Below, in pieces: positions 21,746 through 36,700 of a stretch of 64,000 bases of DNA. Origin of the DNA: Gibbula magus. Taxonomy: Eukaryota > Mollusca > Gastropoda > Trochida > Trochidae. How positions within the stretch are numbered: position 1 is the first letter of the stretch; each line of letters begins with the position of its first letter. Position numbers and translations under genes: made by a program. The stretch is taken from positions 81,605,436 to 81,669,435 of the forward strand of contig OW388291.1 in assembly GCA_936450465.1 (NCBI GenBank), written 5' to 3'. A model generated the notes under the pieces. That model was given only the letters and a program-made list of their open reading frames with translations. It did not search any database and was not told the origin of the DNA.

Positions 21746-24700
21746 ATGACAGTAGACGCAGCAAAGGGATTTACTTTGCCGTCTGGCCCATCTTCTTTGT
21801 GTTTTGACAAGGAGGAGTTCATGAAGGTTATTATTGTTACAAACTCAAATGACAAGAAAACATTTACAATTTATATTACTGTACATGTACAAACATTCAC
21901 AGAATAATAATCAGATTGTAAGTCAAGAGTAGAAATATTTATTTTTGCAATACCATTAGCATCATATATACCAGGCACACTATCAATTGTCAACTGTACT
22001 AATTATGCCATGGCTTAATTATTCATCTTGCCATTCTTGGATATTTTGCGTTAAAGTGAAATGAAAACATGTTATATTGAACCCAATTAAAGGGAGACTA
22101 GTCGCCAGAGCGTCATCCCAAATTGACCGCCGCTAACGAGCCCATTACGTAATTGATTTTATGGGTAACACGGTCACGTGAATCAAACTGGGCTTCTGCC
22201 GAGCGAGCTCGTCAATGTCTAGGCGGGGGATTTCCCCTTTTGACACGCGATCGCTGATTGGCTGTTTCATCTCACTGCACACCGACATGTACACCTTGTC
22301 CTGAGTTGTTCACGCTTCTGATGTCGTATTTGAAGAGTAAATTTTTATACATTCTATTAATATTATTAGTAATGACAATATTTAACATCTTGAAACGAAA
22401 TTAATAGAAATATTTTCAACTCGATATTATTTGAGAGGTTGTTGATACAATCTTTCGGAAACTACTTCTACATTAAAACTTCACATACGGGATTAAATGT
22501 AAATGTAAGAACACGTATATATTACTTTAACGGCATGTATTTCAAGATGCCGTTAAAAGATGACAAACAGGGTTACAGGTACACACACATATTTATCATT
22601 GCTATACTGCATGAAATGTTCATCCAGGATTGTGATTTCAACAAGTTTGTTACAATATTTCATAGAGAAAGTCGTCGTTTACCAAGTTTCTGAATACCAA
22701 GTTTCTGAATACCAATAAATAATAATATAATTTAAATGCTACTTAATGGTTTCATAAAATGCATTAGAGGGGTAATATTACGACATCGATTTCCTGAAAA
22801 GATGTGTGCGTGTTTGGTGAAAATATCATGGTTACGACTCACATTTCATTCAACGTTTCTTTGTTGCTGTCACGTTTGATATCAGTGACAAAGTATATCC
22901 AAAAGTGTAAGAACATAAACATAAAAGGTTATTTTAATTCAAGTTTGTCGATCAAAATATTGTTTAGACCCCTATATGATGCATTGCAATGCAAACCATT
23001 TTCACTTGCTATATGAGTTTTATGAAATTTATTTCATGTATAAATGCATGAACTGGATTGGTCAACAACTGAACAAGCTCACTTAATTTTACACGCACAG
23101 TCGCACACATATACATTATGATTATTGTGTTCATAAATTTATCATCATTTAAACATGATGTATAAATGTGAACCATACATGCGTTGTTGATTGGCATTTA
23201 CATAAGTCATCTAGACTTTTTTGCCAATTCATTTCTTCTCATTGAATAAAATACAATTAAACAACATTGTGATTATGCACATTTATAGACAACGAACAAG
23301 ATCGAATGAAATCATTTTTGTAACCAATGTACATCTCGTAAATCAAAACGACACGGATCGGTAAATACGCTAATAGAATTTACTTGCCGCTCCAATACAA
23401 ATGATCAGTTTAGCGTACCATATAGATGTTTCTTCAAGATCAAAGAGGGGAGAAGTGTTGTTACAGCAAATTAGTTTACGTAATTAAGCAGAACAAAGTC
23501 AAATAAGCTTAGTATAGGTGAGAAAAAGGGAGGAGCCTCGAGTGTAGGCCTAATTATTATGTTTTTACATTTAACAAGTTTACTGGACACAAATGGCATC
23601 TCGGTGACCGGCATGTCAATAGACATGTTAATTGTCAAATGTTCGGTCTTGGTGACACAATGCTGATCATGACAACAAATACACATTAATGCGACATTCA
23701 GTCTAGATATTGTCAGCCAATCAAAGTTAGGAATATATATTCAACCAATGGAATTTAGGAATAGGATGATAGTTTTGTATTTTGTTTGTTTGACACTCAT
23801 TGAATAAAACCATATCATTGGACGATTACTAACGGTCACTATCTCTGAACGCAGACGTTAAACCTCAGTCCAACAACAATTAGGCAACTTAGGGTGTTAT
23901 ACGACGATGTGCATGGATTATCAAGCTCACAGGTTCGTTATTCTAATCACACATTGTAGATTGCTATTCGCATGCGAAATATTTGCAAAATCATCACAAT
24001 TGTACTTTGGTTATATTTACAAAAATGATATAATTGGCCTGTACGTCGCGTGTATGTTTTCTCTTTACTTTCATATATTTAAGACGCTCGCATCCGGTTG
24101 AGTATCGCGCTTGTACGGCAAGTAGTGGCGAGTAGGCCTTTGCGCAAAGAAAACACCGCTGAGTAGAGGGAGCGCTGATTGAGATTTCCGACTGGCTGTG
24201 AGCTAATTAATTAATGCCTTCCACAGCTAAATTCGGGAGACTTGTCCCCCTTTAATATTGCAAATTTTCAATAACTATTAAAAGTCATACACTGATATAG
24301 AGTATTCACATAGTAAGTTAGTAACACATGTATAACATGTCATAAAACTAATAAACAATTTGTTGTTATGCTTTAGCGAAGTTTTTCCCACTCGCAGCGT
24401 CAATGAATTGCTTCGGTTCTCATTGTTATATTTTCAACAAATGTGAGCTTGACGTGTTTATCAAGTTGTAAAATATGAAGTCATCTAAATATTTATTACC
24501 TTCATTAGTATTATTCAATTTCACTGTGTTTTAATCATGTATTAATAACATATATATGTGTAAACAGGAATATCTTCCCGATTTTCGTTTCCACAAAAAA
24601 TACCCAGATAGAACCCTCCTTTTAAGCTTTATGTCCAAATGTATCCAAATAAAATGAAAAATGAAAATACTTTTTTCTCTTTTGTTAATAATACTAATAA

Positions 24701-27700
24701 ATAGTTTTACAAGTAAAATTTGAATTAATTCACTATTCATTGACACAACTTTACAAAGTCAAAGTTTGTTCTTTAAAAAAAACCCAAAGAAAGCATGGTC
24801 AACATATAATATTCTCTGATGATATCAAAATCAAAATTTCCATAAAGCCGATTCTTATGGTGTGACAGATTCGGCTGGTACACATATACCCCCCGGGTAT
24901 GTAGTAAACTTAAAGGGAGAGGCATTTACACTGATAAAGACCCTCCAAGATATATTCCATAAATAGCATCCCACCTGTTTAGTATTTGGTTATGTAAATG
25001 CTGTCAGTTTTAGACATACATATTCATCCCAGTGTATTTAGCAGATGTATGAACATTCGATTGCAAGATGATAATGGACCAAAGTATTTGGTAAACAAGA
25101 AAGCTGAAGTGGTGACTTCGTGGAACCCGGAAGTGATTTTTGCATGAAAACTGATGTCCAATTGTCCACGACTTTACATGATGGCACTCTATACCCTAGA
25201 CAAAGTTACCTTGAAAATATTGTTGAGCAGGATCAAAGGGTTACAAAAGCTAGTTAAAATAAATAACTAACATGGATCCAACAGCTGATAGGCAGTATGA
25301 AATAAACAAGATTGATATGCGCTCGATAAATACAGTCTATTTTGATATTATTTGCTTATTTTAATTTTATTTTCAGTCTGAGTTTCATGTAGATCAATTT
25401 GTGATTGAGTGTCGGCGACATGTACAACTCGAAACTCTACGTGATGACCTCAACATCTACCTCAAGATCCTTCGCAGTGCCATGATTGAGCTCATTAACA
25501 AGGATTATGCAGACTTTGTTAATCTCTCCACTAATCTGGTGGGCTTCAAGCAGTTGTTACTTTTGTTTAATATATAAACACATGACATATATCCAATTAT
25601 TGGTGAAGTAAATGTAAATATAATTGTTGTATAATCTCATAAATTGTTTAGTTTAGTGATGCATTGCATAAAATCAGCTATCATCATTTCCATTTTGGAT
25701 CATAATGTTACAGAAAACAATATTTCATTGCATTGTTTATAGTATCAGTGAATCCGGAAGAATCCGTTATTTTTTAAATATTTGTTTAGTTATTGATCAC
25801 TTATTTCAGGTTGGAATGGACAAAGCAATAAATAATCTAACCATACCTCTTGGGCAGCTCAAAGAAGAAGTTTTGGTGAGCCATTGAATCTATAACTGTG
25901 TTAAATCAGTTGAAACTTGAATGTGTTAAAATTTCTGAATGCAACAAAACTGTACCTATTTTTATGAGACTTATTTAAATGTAATAAATTACTTCAAAAC
26001 TTTCTGGAAACTTTCTGTGGTCATTCCTAGATACTTGCATTTCTAATTTGAGGTACATATTAATATTATCCTTTGTCATTTTGTATTTTATCATTTATAT
26101 TAGAGTGTTCGGTCTGCAATGGATGAAGCAATTGAAGCAGTCGAGAGCAAACTCAAGAAGCAACAAGAAATACAGAAGAAGAAGGTTTGAACAAATTCAT
26201 TTCTGTTTTATGATCTTGTATCTAGTATTTTCGACAGAAAGATAATTTGAAGGTAATAATGTAGGCCTAAATTTCATATGCCTGATATATATCTTATCCA
26301 GGTATGATAGCTGTTTGGAAACCTATTGCATCATTGTATGTTGATATAATGGAGAAAAACAATGTTTCATGTCAGGCCTGCCTGCAACGCTTGATGAACA
26401 TCACACAGTCAGTAGAGAAGATAGAACACCTACTTGGAATACAGAGAAACATGGGGTCAGAGGAAGATTCTCCACATGCTGGGTAAATAAATATTCACCA
26501 GGAGCACTTCTTGACATACACTTGTATGATTTCACACTAGCCTTGTCAAATATGTTTCCGAAAAGAGGATGATTATTATTCGCACTAAAATGGTCATAGT
26601 TATTGTTGATCTTATTTTGTTTAATGATTTCATTCCTTATATTTTATATTATTGTCAGATTGATTTGCTACAGACATTTAAAATCATTAAATGTGTATCC
26701 TCTGAAATGCTTATTGACAAAAATTTATTTGTCTAAAGTTACTGTTCGAGACTTCTGTTTATATTTTGTAGACAACTGAGTGGCCAGCTGATAGAGAGAG
26801 TAGCAACAGAGTTCAACAAGCTACAATTTTATGTGACAAAGAGTCGAGGGCTCCCTCTGGTGGAGAAAATCCGACCTGTAAGTTTCAAAAGAATAGGTTG
26901 ACTTTAGAGTTGTGATGATATATCGTAGTATCGTGTATCGTGATATTTAATCTGATGATACATGTATTGTGATACATTTAGTGTATCATGATACCAATCA
27001 TTGACATTAAAGGGGCAGTAGCACGTTTTTTCGCTCAAATAAGTTGATGAAATGTATTTGAAAAATAATGTCACCAATAGTAAAACACCATTCTCTCTCC
27101 GGAAAATCAAATTGAAAATGAGTGTACATGGTTCGGTAAAGCCATGGGGATCGTTTTTGTAATGCGATATGATTAAATTGTGTTCACAATAAAATGGCCG
27201 CCATGCAATTTTTGCTTTATACGCAACACCGTTATTATCACTACGGATAATTGGTTTGTGTAATAACTTGTTTTACCCTCTAAAGTTAATATAAATGACA
27301 TAAACTATCATTATAAATGGGAAATATGAAAAAATAAAATTTGCAGAAAAACGTGCTACTGCCCCTTTAACATTGGCTTCTTTAAAGATTAAGGAGAGTG
27401 TCTAAGTAAACCTATTTCAAAATAAGAAAACACAACCCTAAAACAGGGTATCGTGATACGTATTGTATTGTGACATAAGCATCTGCTTGACTTTTCCATC
27501 TTTTTACTCTTTTTATGTATAGAAACATAAAAAGTTCTCTAGAAAGAACACATATTGATCTGGTAAGTAATATTTTAGTTCCTATTATAAATCTATGTAC
27601 ATTTAATGTTGATGTTGCAGAGGATAGCCAATATCACAACCACTCTGCAGTACAGTTTAGAAGGCTCTTTCCTGGACGGACTGGAAACTGGCAATGTGGA

Positions 27701-30700
27701 TATTCTTCGTCAGTGTCTGCGAACCTACGCATTGATAGACAAGACTCGGGATGCTGAGAATCTGTTCAGACAGCATATAGTCAAACCTTACATGGAGGAG
27801 GTGGGTGCGGAGTACTCTAGTGTGTATATAATGTTCTACCTCACTCCGGTTGTTATGCAATTAAGTAGCATACTTCGTCAAGAGCAAATGTAACAATTGT
27901 CCATCTTGATCAAGTTGCCTTGTTATACCCCCGCTACGAAGTAAGCAGGGGTATATAGCGGTCATTCCGTCTGTCTGTCCGTCCGTCTGTCTGTCCTTCC
28001 TTTTCTCAAAAACCGTCAAAGGTACATCAACCAAACTTTGCACAGTTGTTAACCATGTTCTTCCGATCGTGCACAGACAATTTTAAATTTTCTGAGATTT
28101 AAATTAGATATAGATATAATTTTTTACTGAGTTATGGCCCTTGACTCCGAAATTGAACTTTGTACCAAAAGAGCTGTGATGCTCCAATTGGGACAAGTTT
28201 TCCCGGCAACTATTACATCTAGGTGAATGAAATTTAACATGTAGGTAGTCCAGATGATACTCTTCATCGAGTTTAAAATCCATTTCCGAAATATTATTTT
28301 TTATAGAGTTATGGCCCTTGACTCCGAAATTGAACTTTGTACCAAAAGAGCTGTGATGCTCCAATTGGGACAAGTTTTCCCGGCAACTATTACATCTAGG
28401 TGAATGAAATTTAACTTGTAGGTAGTCCAGATGATACTCTTCATCGAGTTCACAGACCAGTTCTGAAATATTATTTTTTACGGAGTTATGAAGCCTTGAA
28501 TCTGTAATTGAACTTGGTACAAATTACCGGTGTGATGCTCTAATGGGATAAATTAAGTTACCTGAAAATTATTACATCTGGGTGAATGAAATTTTGTAAT
28601 AACAGTCAGTTCCTAAAATTATTTTGGACAATATTATGATGCTTGAAGCTCTTTTATTATGCATAGTACCCTTCACATCTATAATTCTCAATGGACGGAT
28701 AGCAGATGGCAGGGGTATGTGAGCCATGCTCACTTTTTTCCACTTTCTGAAAGATTTATGAGCTATACTGCAGTGTTGTTCTGGGTCCTGGGTAAATTAG
28801 CTTGCCATTTTAGCCTGGGGTCCCTTAAAGTTTTGAGAAGTAGTTTAGTTTAATCATTGCACAGAAGCTCAGTAGTTCAGAATTGATCAAAGTTACCCCT
28901 CAGCTTATCAGCGTGGAATGACACTGTCATGCTTATATCTGCTCCTCTCAAACTATCCAATTTGATTCCTTATCATTTTATTCCTGTACAGTTTTTGTAA
29001 AACACATGATTTCCCTTTGTACCAGTTAATCCCAAAATAATCCAGGATAGCCTATTTCAAGCTAGTGACTATTTCCTGTGTCAAATAGTTGTTTGTTGCA
29101 CATTGGCCACTCAGAAAGGCTTGGCACTAAATATTTCAACAGGTCAAATGTTAATCTTGGATCAAACATTATGAAAAAAAGAAGGGTGGTTCTTTGTAAT
29201 GTATGTTTTAAACATCTTTTAGATAAACCATTTTATCCACAACGGCAATAATGATAATTAAAATTTTTGCAAAGTCTTAAAGGGACACCGCGTCGAGGAT
29301 AAAAATGAGTCTCATCTTTATCTCACGAAGCTGATTAGAGTGTCTGCTAACGAGTTACGCTTCACTTCACTGTCACTTCACGTGCAGTAATTTTTATTGC
29401 CAATCACGTCAATTGTCTGAAATCCGATGTCTGTGACTTGTTAGCAGACATGTTAATCAGCATAGGTAGATACACATGATCCCTTTAAAATGACAGTTAT
29501 AAACATAAAAAATGTAACACCTGGCTATATCAATGTATTCCAGTTCATCACAGAGCAGTTCCTCCACTCCAGTGGGCAGGGTCTGCAGGGCGTGTATGGT
29601 AAAGTGCTGGAGTTCATCCCCACCAAGTGCAAGATCCTCAAAGACGTCACCAGTGGGGGTTCTGGGTGTGTATACTTCATGTTACATTTTACTAATCAAT
29701 TTTATTCTGTTAATAATGTACATCTCACCATGTAGAAATGATGATGCAATTTCTAGCCTCTCATGCCTGAATTATAGTCAAAGTTAAGCTCCCCTTTGAA
29801 ATTGAGAAAATTAAAAAACTATTTGTGCATTTGTATGTAGAGCTAGTTCCCCTGTAAACGTCTTTTCTAGTCAACCACAAGTTATCACAAGCAATAAAAA
29901 TAATTTAATCATCATCTTGGTGATTTATTCATTTGATTGCAGTATTAAATAAAAAATCAAAGATCATATTGCAATTCATGTATCTATTTTGTTGTCTATC
30001 ATAATAATAAAGTGACATAACATTCATCTTTGATCGATAAACATAGGAATATGCACTGGCTTAAGCTAAGGTAAGTCTTTTAAATATAGATCTAAAATAT
30101 TTAGATTTTAATAACATTCATAATTTCATTGCTTGCAGCACCACTGAGATAGTACGAGGCTATGACTTCCTGGTGAAAGCTGTGTGGCCAGAGATTGTTA
30201 GTAACCTGGAAGCCAGAGTGCCATCCATATTTGCACCTGGAAACCCAAATGTATTTCATGAGGTAAGATAATTTGAAGTACCATTGATCAGTAAATGCAA
30301 AAAAAAGCAACAACAAAAACGTTTCTATTCCTAGAAGGTAGATTATCTATGAAAGTGTTCATTTATGTAATTACAAAATCTTATTTAAGGAAATTGTTTT
30401 AATCATGATATGCTTTTTTACCGTTTCAGAAATACCTGATCAGTATGGATTTCCTGGGCAAGTTTGAGCGGATGTGCGGCTCACAGGCCAGTGTGAAGAG
30501 GTTGAGAGAACATCCAAGTTACCAGACATTCATGTCCAAATGGAGTCTACCTGTTTATTTCCAGATCAGGTAATACCGGACATGTGTACTGTATAGAATA
30601 TTGGTGAAATAACTAATATAAGTGCATTTAAAATCTGTAATTGTTTTCTTTCATCTCAATGGCCATATCCAACTTTTGCTGTTCATATATTGGCAGTCCA

Positions 30701-33700
30701 AGTGTTCAATACTTTCCAAAGCATTGAATTCAAACTGGCCTAAAAAAGAATTATTTATTGTTTAAAATAATTGAAAGGTCTGAATTGATATAAAACTCTA
30801 TTGCAGGTTTCAAGAAATTGCAGGCTCCCTTGAAACAGTTCTGTTGTCTGGCTTCAATACTGCTTCAGGTATTATTGTTATTATCAGGTTAATAATTATA
30901 TCTACATACCTTTTAAATAAAAAAAAATTTGTCTCTAGTCCAACAAGAGGCTCAAGAGACAATTTATCTAAAAGAACTTCTTTGAGTGGCATAATAGGAC
31001 TGAGTGCAACAGAAGAAGTAATTAATGGTCTACTATGAATTCTTTCTTATTATCTAAAAGGACTGGACTCTTATGTTTGCAGATAACTCAGAAGGATTCC
31101 TACTGCTGTCCACATCTACAGTGTGGGACTCGTTGCAGGTGTGCTGGAGGGATGGGGTGTACCTGTCGGCCCTCTCGCACCGCTTCCTGAAAGTGAATCT
31201 GCAGATGTTGTCACGCTACTCTGCCTGGCTGGACGAGGTGCTTGAGGAAGAGGTGAGCAGGTGCCTGCTGGAGTTGACATAGTATCCCGTAGGCATAGAG
31301 CATGTGCTTACTGGACTTAACATAGTATCTTGTGGTCATAGAGCAGGTGCCTGCTGGAGTTGAAATAGTATCTCATGGTCATAGATCAGGTGCTTGATGG
31401 AGTTATATCTCTCCCCGAAGGGTCTGGAGACATTGTTTTTGGTTGAGTTCACGTTGGCGTTGGCATCAGCATTACCATTGTTTCTGGAGCAGATCTCTAA
31501 AACTACTTGACCAATCTTCACCAAATTTGGTATACAGCTTCCCCATATCATGTAGATGTGCCTTTTTGGGGTTTCAGCTTTTTCTAAATTTGATTTTTTG
31601 GTTTCCATGGTAACAATTTGGACTTTGTCTGTTTGAAGGGTAGGGTTTGATTCTGGAGCAGATCTCTAAAACTACTTGACCAATCCTCATCAAATTTGCT
31701 ATACAGCCTCCCAATATCATGTAGATGTGCCTTTTGGGGGTGTCAGATTTTTTACAATTTTATTTTTTTGTTTCCATGGCAACAATTTGGACTTAATCTA
31801 TTTGAAGGGTAAGGTTTGTTTCTGGAGCAGATCTCTAAACTACTTCACCAATCCTCACCATTTAGTATGCTGTCTCTCCGTATCATGTAGATGTGCCTTT
31901 TGGGGGTTTGAACTTTTAAAATTTAATTTTGTTCTGTTTCCATGGCAACAACATGGACTTTGTCTTTTGGAAGGCTAACAACTGAAATTGAATTGGGGGA
32001 AGGGGGAGAGACATCTACCGTATATTACCGGGTATAAGTCGACCCCGCGTATAAGTCGACCCCCTTTCTCAACTACCCAAATACTGGTCAAAACCCTATA
32101 TCTCATGTATAAGTCGACCCCCCTTTTACCACGTGCTGACTGACACCGAGTGACAAGTCGACATGCACAAAAGTCAACACAGCGGCGATTGGTAAGCAGT
32201 TATGTTGATCGACTTATGTTTTGCCCTAAATATTATTAAATGATAATTTATTTTTCAGACGTTGTAAACAACCAATAAAAAAATACAACTTGTGACTCAC
32301 GGTGTCTGTTATTATTTGTTTCAATCAAATTACATTTTCCTCTCATCAAGCTGAATAAACTACGACCAACATGTTGACAAAACTTGATTAGATAACCGGT
32401 GAATAGTTAAATTGTTACCTAGTAGAAAAAGACGTAAAAAGACATTGCTTTTACTTTTGAGATGAGAAGTGACAGGCTTTAATTACTGTTAATTACTATC
32501 TAATTAATGTTAATTAAACATCAAAGCTTAGATAATTACCGGATGCGCTAATGAATCACTACCCTGACTGGCAATTAACAAATCTATTCACAACCTTTAT
32601 CCACGTACGTCTGTCAAGTATTGAATATACACTATTATACAAAATGAATGGTGAACATCTCAGTAACAATACAATGACAATCGGCAATTAACATTTCTCT
32701 AAATATTTTTGAATATATGCTATTATGTTAGAACATATCAGAAATTATACGTCTACTCGTACCAGTAATTTGCACTTCTCACTGCGTAAACACTTGATTA
32801 TTTTTTCATGAGTATCTATCTCACATGTCACCGGCTTCTATGTAGAATCTCATTGGTCCACGTGACCTTATCGGGTCACTCGACTTACATCAAGGCTAGA
32901 TATCGATCGATGTTTGTCAGGTAATAGTGAAGATTATAATATAAACTTTAATGAACTATCGTGATTGAAATGTTAATTTGTATTCATATATCACGCTATA
33001 TTTGTATTTTAAAAAGACAACAATAAAGCATATGTTTTTTATTCAATGATTTTAATATTGACTGGACATCGATGTTTGTGAATTGTTTCCGGTGTAAACA
33101 TCGTCCGTTCGACTTGCTGGGCTGGCAGATACTTACCTGGCCTCTAGATTTTTGGGGCTGAAACATAGACCCCGTGTATAAGTCGACCCCCCGCCTTGAC
33201 CCCCTAATTTTTGGTATCAAATTCTCGACTTATACCCGGTAATATACGGTAGTTGATTTAGTATCTTGTGGTCATAGAGCAGGTGCTTGATGGAGTTGAT
33301 ATAGTATCTCATGGTCATAGATCAGGTGCTTGCTGGAGTTAACATAGTATCTTGTGGTCATAGAGCAGGTGCTTGCTGGAGTTAACATAGTATCTTGTGG
33401 TCATAGAGCAGGTGCTTGCTGGAGTTGACATAGTATCTTGTGGTCATAGAGCAGGTGCTTGCTGGAGTTGACATAGTATCTCATGGTCATAGATCAGGTG
33501 CTTGCTGGAGTTAACATAGTATCTTGTGGTCATAGAGCAGGTGCTTGCTGGAGTTAACATAGTATCTCATGGTCATAGATCAGGTACTTGCTGGAGTTAA
33601 CATAGTATCTTGTGGTCATAGAGCAGGTGCTTGCTGGAGTTGACATAGTATCTTGTGGTCATAGAGCAGGTGCTTGCTGGAGTTGACATAGTATCTTGTG

Positions 33701-36700
33701 GTCATAGAGCAGGTGCTTGCTGGAGTTGACATAGTATCTTGTGGTCATAGAGCAGGTGCTTGCTGGAGTTGATATAGTATCTTGTGGTCATAGAGCAGGT
33801 GCTTGCTGGAGTTGATATAGTATCTCATGTTCATAGAGCAGGTACTTTACTGAAGTTGATATAGTATTTCATGGTCATAGATCAGGTGCTTGTTGGAGTT
33901 GATAAAGTATCTCATAGTCATAGAGCTGGAGATAGAGTTGATAATCTCATAGTCATAATAAAAATGTCCTTGGGATAGTCACATATTCCATATATCAAGG
34001 AAATTGGGATTTTAAATTGGGAGAGTTTATGTGTTCCATAGAGGTTATCATGAGAGAGTGTTTTGGGATGGTCAATATCCTGCATTAGGAATATGCTTTC
34101 AGTGAAAATAATTGTTATTTTTGGCATGATCTTAATTTTCTATGTTTAAAACGTTTTAAAATACGCTTTTCAAATGATAATATTTAAGGTGAGGTCAGCG
34201 AATTCGAACTCGCGTCCTTTCATGTAATCATGAGTGTAGGGGAGTCCATCTTGAAGGGGCGAGAGTTGCTTCCCTTCCGCCCGGTTGTAAATGGCGACGC
34301 ACACTCATACGGAGAGCTAAACTGAATGTTAGGCGAATTCTAAAATCTCCTTTACAAAAGTCACATTATAGAACAGTGAAGATTGACGTTAGATAAATGC
34401 ATATGTGACTCAAACTGCCTTTTTAGTTTTCGACTCGCGATGAACATGTTTTGGCACTGCTTGATCATAATAATTGTTTCCGTAATATGCATTGCACTAT
34501 GTTTGTTTTGTCATTTCTCAAATTAATGTAGATCTATATGAAATGAAGTATGTCTATTTACATGAAGCTATTACGCTGTTACGGTTATTACAGGCGTTCG
34601 AAATGTTAATGCTTGTGACGTCATTTTCAAAAGAAGTTCCGTCACTTGACCTCTGTAATTTGCATCTTTATCCGTATATGACCCCAACGGATAACGAAAA
34701 TATCCGTTGCCTTTATCCTGCCGAGAACACCATCAATTGTATGATAAAAGAATGTATCTCTTGGGATAATTGTTACACACATTATGTCAGGTAGTAGATC
34801 TTTTCTCTCTCAATTAGAGATTTGAAAGAAGATAAGTTGTTCTTTATCTTTGCAACTTCTAAAATTCAGGCAAACAAATAATCATGTAAAATGAAATAAC
34901 TTAAGGGTTTTGTTCATGAATATGCCTATTCAGGAAAGTTTTGTAGTGGTTACTTACTGTTATGTCAAGTTGAAGGACAGCTAAGTTGTTACTAGTTGTC
35001 TGCTTGAACACAACTTCTGTGAAATGGAAATGTTTATTTTACATGTCAATTCTATTACCAATTCAAAAGCTTCTTGCCAACTATTCATTTACCTGTATTC
35101 ATGGAATTATTCTGGTATACTTTTATTTCTCTGTGTACATCAGAAGAACAGAAAGAAGGAGTCTGCCACTGACAAGCCATCAAAGCTGCGGAATGTTGCT
35201 TCAACTGGTAACTTGGAGAAGATGAATGGAAGTGGAGATGTTCTTCGATCTTCCTCGCCACAGCCACCTCAAACCCTGGAGAATTCCACTTCCTCTGCAA
35301 ACCCTCCAATCACAATTGGGCAAATCGTTGGTCTTCTCTCTGATGCTGAGAGACTTTCAGGTTTGGTGAGTGTTTCAACACTTACCTGTAGGTGTTGGAA
35401 TATTCTGTGGCAGTCAGTAGGTAGTGTCCAGTCCTGGAAATTGAATAATTTGGCACTTATTAATTTAACAGCTAAAATATCTGTATCTATTTAAAATAGT
35501 TTCTTTGAAGCATCTGATAATGACAATTATTATGATTCGAAATATGCAGGCTATCTTTTGCGTCTCATATACTTAGTTCAGTGTTACCATTATCATTATT
35601 ATTTAGAGACAACATTGTTAAATCATCTGTCTCTGTCTATTACCCAAATGTGATTATCTCATACCTTGCAGCTTCCCAAGTTCTTTGTGGATACTGTCAA
35701 ACCTAAATTGGAAGCAGATGGATTTACAAATCCTGAAAATTTAAGAGGTGAGACTTTTAAGTTTTTGTTAATTTTTTTTATCATAAACTGCAATTAAGTT
35801 TTTAAAAGATTGCTTCATATTAGTAGTCAAAGTTACGTTAAGAGTTTTTGTGTATATTGTTAAAAATATTCACTACTGTTACTACTCTTCATAGGAAAAA
35901 ATAAAATTAATCACTTTCCTGCTTTACATATCGACTCTCTTCAAAGCTTTATACACTTTGTGAGACTGGAGTGACTCTGTGTTACACTGTTGCAGCATGT
36001 TACGAGGAGAGTGGGTCATGCATCATGGAGAAGCTCCCCAAGTTCCAGGTGTTTGTCACTGGGGATCTCATCTCTCAGTGCTGTGTCTATCTCAAACAAG
36101 TCAGCGACATTCCCAGGCTCTACCGCCGCACAAACAGAGACGTGAGGCTTCTTAAAATCGACTCCATTCTTTCATTTATTACATCTTATCCCCCACCACA
36201 ACAAAGTTGGAGAAGGATATAGAAATGAGCTGTCCGTTTGTCTGTTTTTTATGAGGCATATTCTTAGATTTGTTTAATGCAATTAAGGTCATTTTGACAA
36301 AAACATTTAACATTGTATTACTTGGAAAAAATCTTTTTAAGCTTAGATAATTAATTCATGTAAGCTAGCTACATAGTCAGTGGCACTACTTTGGTAATTA
36401 AGGTCTTTCAACAAATGGTATTACTGTATTGAAATAAAAGAAACATAAGTGAAATACATTTTCAAGAGATCACTGAAAATATCATCAATCACCCTAAATA
36501 TCAATGTTGCTCAGTTACTTGATGAGAGATGCTTTCTGTGTTTTCCAGGTTCCCAGCAAACCGTCTGCATACATCAGCAGTCTAGCTAAACCACTCAACA
36601 CCTTCCTCGAAGAACACTCTAAAGCACTTGGCGAGAAACAGAGGGCAGAGTTCCTCAAAAATATATTCAACAACATTGCAGAGCAGTAAGTGTCGATTAA

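Noticed and set aside
34187..34330. tRNA or SINE on the minus strand
   Set aside because: A B-box-like GAGTTCGAATTCGC is present, but the nearest A-box-like word is too far away.
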